Below are positions 23,357 through 23,451 of a DNA stretch of 23,451 bases, in pieces. Numbering within the stretch: the first letter of the stretch is position 1; every line of letters starts with the position of its first letter. Source of the DNA: an uncultured Leptospiraceae bacterium. GTDB lineage: Bacteria > Spirochaetota > Leptospiria > Leptospirales > Leptospiraceae. A program made the translations under genes and the position numbers. The DNA is taken from the NCBI GenBank assembly GCA_937924465.1, contig CALDSP010000222.1, positions 1-23,451 on the forward strand, written 5' to 3'. The notes beneath the pieces are model-generated. The model worked only from the letters and a program-made list of their open reading frames with translations, searched no databases and was not told the origin of the DNA.

Positions 23357-23451
23357 GATTCGATGTCCTTTTTGTATCTTTTGTTTATAGCATTTTTATA
23401 AGCTTTTCATTATTTTAAAAGAATTTTTTAATGGAAATAATTTTATATAGA
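23357..23451 (-). other. Upstream region of the minus-strand operon
   Basis: This 95-nt AT-rich region carries the ribosome binding site AAGGA (23370-23366, minus strand) for the TTG start. Several TATAAA-like hexamers are present on the minus strand, but none has a convincing -35 partner, so no promoter is assigned. The region runs to the window edge. Confidence 0.4.

Overview
This window is an AT-rich stretch of a bacterial chromosome. The RpoB and RpoC sequences, the gene contents and a TTTG-N5-CAAA operator all point to a spirochaete of the order Leptospirales, close to low-GC Leptospira. That placement rests on recalled family similarity, not on a database search.

Layout. Positions 1-263 are non-coding and end in a strong-looking promoter (TTGACA at 212). 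It is followed on the + strand by tRNA-Thr(GGT), tRNA-Trp(CCA), secE, nusG, rplK, rplA, rplJ, rplL, rpoB, rpoC, rpsL and rpsG. This is the classic translation/transcription cluster: a protein-translocation subunit, a transcription elongation factor, the ribosomal stalk and L1/L11 proteins, the two large RNA polymerase subunits and two 30S proteins. A G:U-tolerant hairpin before rpoB is a candidate attenuator. A CUUG-loop hairpin after rpsG can serve as a shared terminator for rpsG and the convergent gene. The usual fusA and tuf do not follow rpsG here.

From 12.5 kb on, the genes are less uniform. A minus-strand gene encodes four tandem cyclic-nucleotide-binding-like domains and nothing else. 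It diverges from uvrA, whose start codon lies inside a perfect 19-bp palindrome that matches the Leptospira LexA box. Next on the + strand come a KefB-type cation/proton antiporter and, overlapping it by 8 bp, a GT4 glycosyltransferase. The right end is a three-gene minus-strand operon: an exported or lipoprotein-like protein of unknown function, the bifunctional NAD(P)H-hydrate repair enzyme Nnr, and a small single-pass membrane protein. The last gene's 3' end overlaps the glycosyltransferase 3' end by 26 bp.

Main points for a second look: (1) rpoC is broken by an apparent one-base deletion in a T run at 7278-7280, which takes the conserved zinc-binding cysteines out of frame; a sequencing or assembly error is the likeliest cause. 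(2) uvrA carries a textbook LexA-type operator across its ribosome binding site and start codon. (3) RpoB has Asn at the position equivalent to E. coli Ser531, the residue linked to natural rifampicin resistance in spirochaetes. (4) The tetra-CNB protein arose by duplication of a two-domain unit and has one degenerate site. I found no CRISPR array, insertion sequence, prophage or clearly new multi-gene system.
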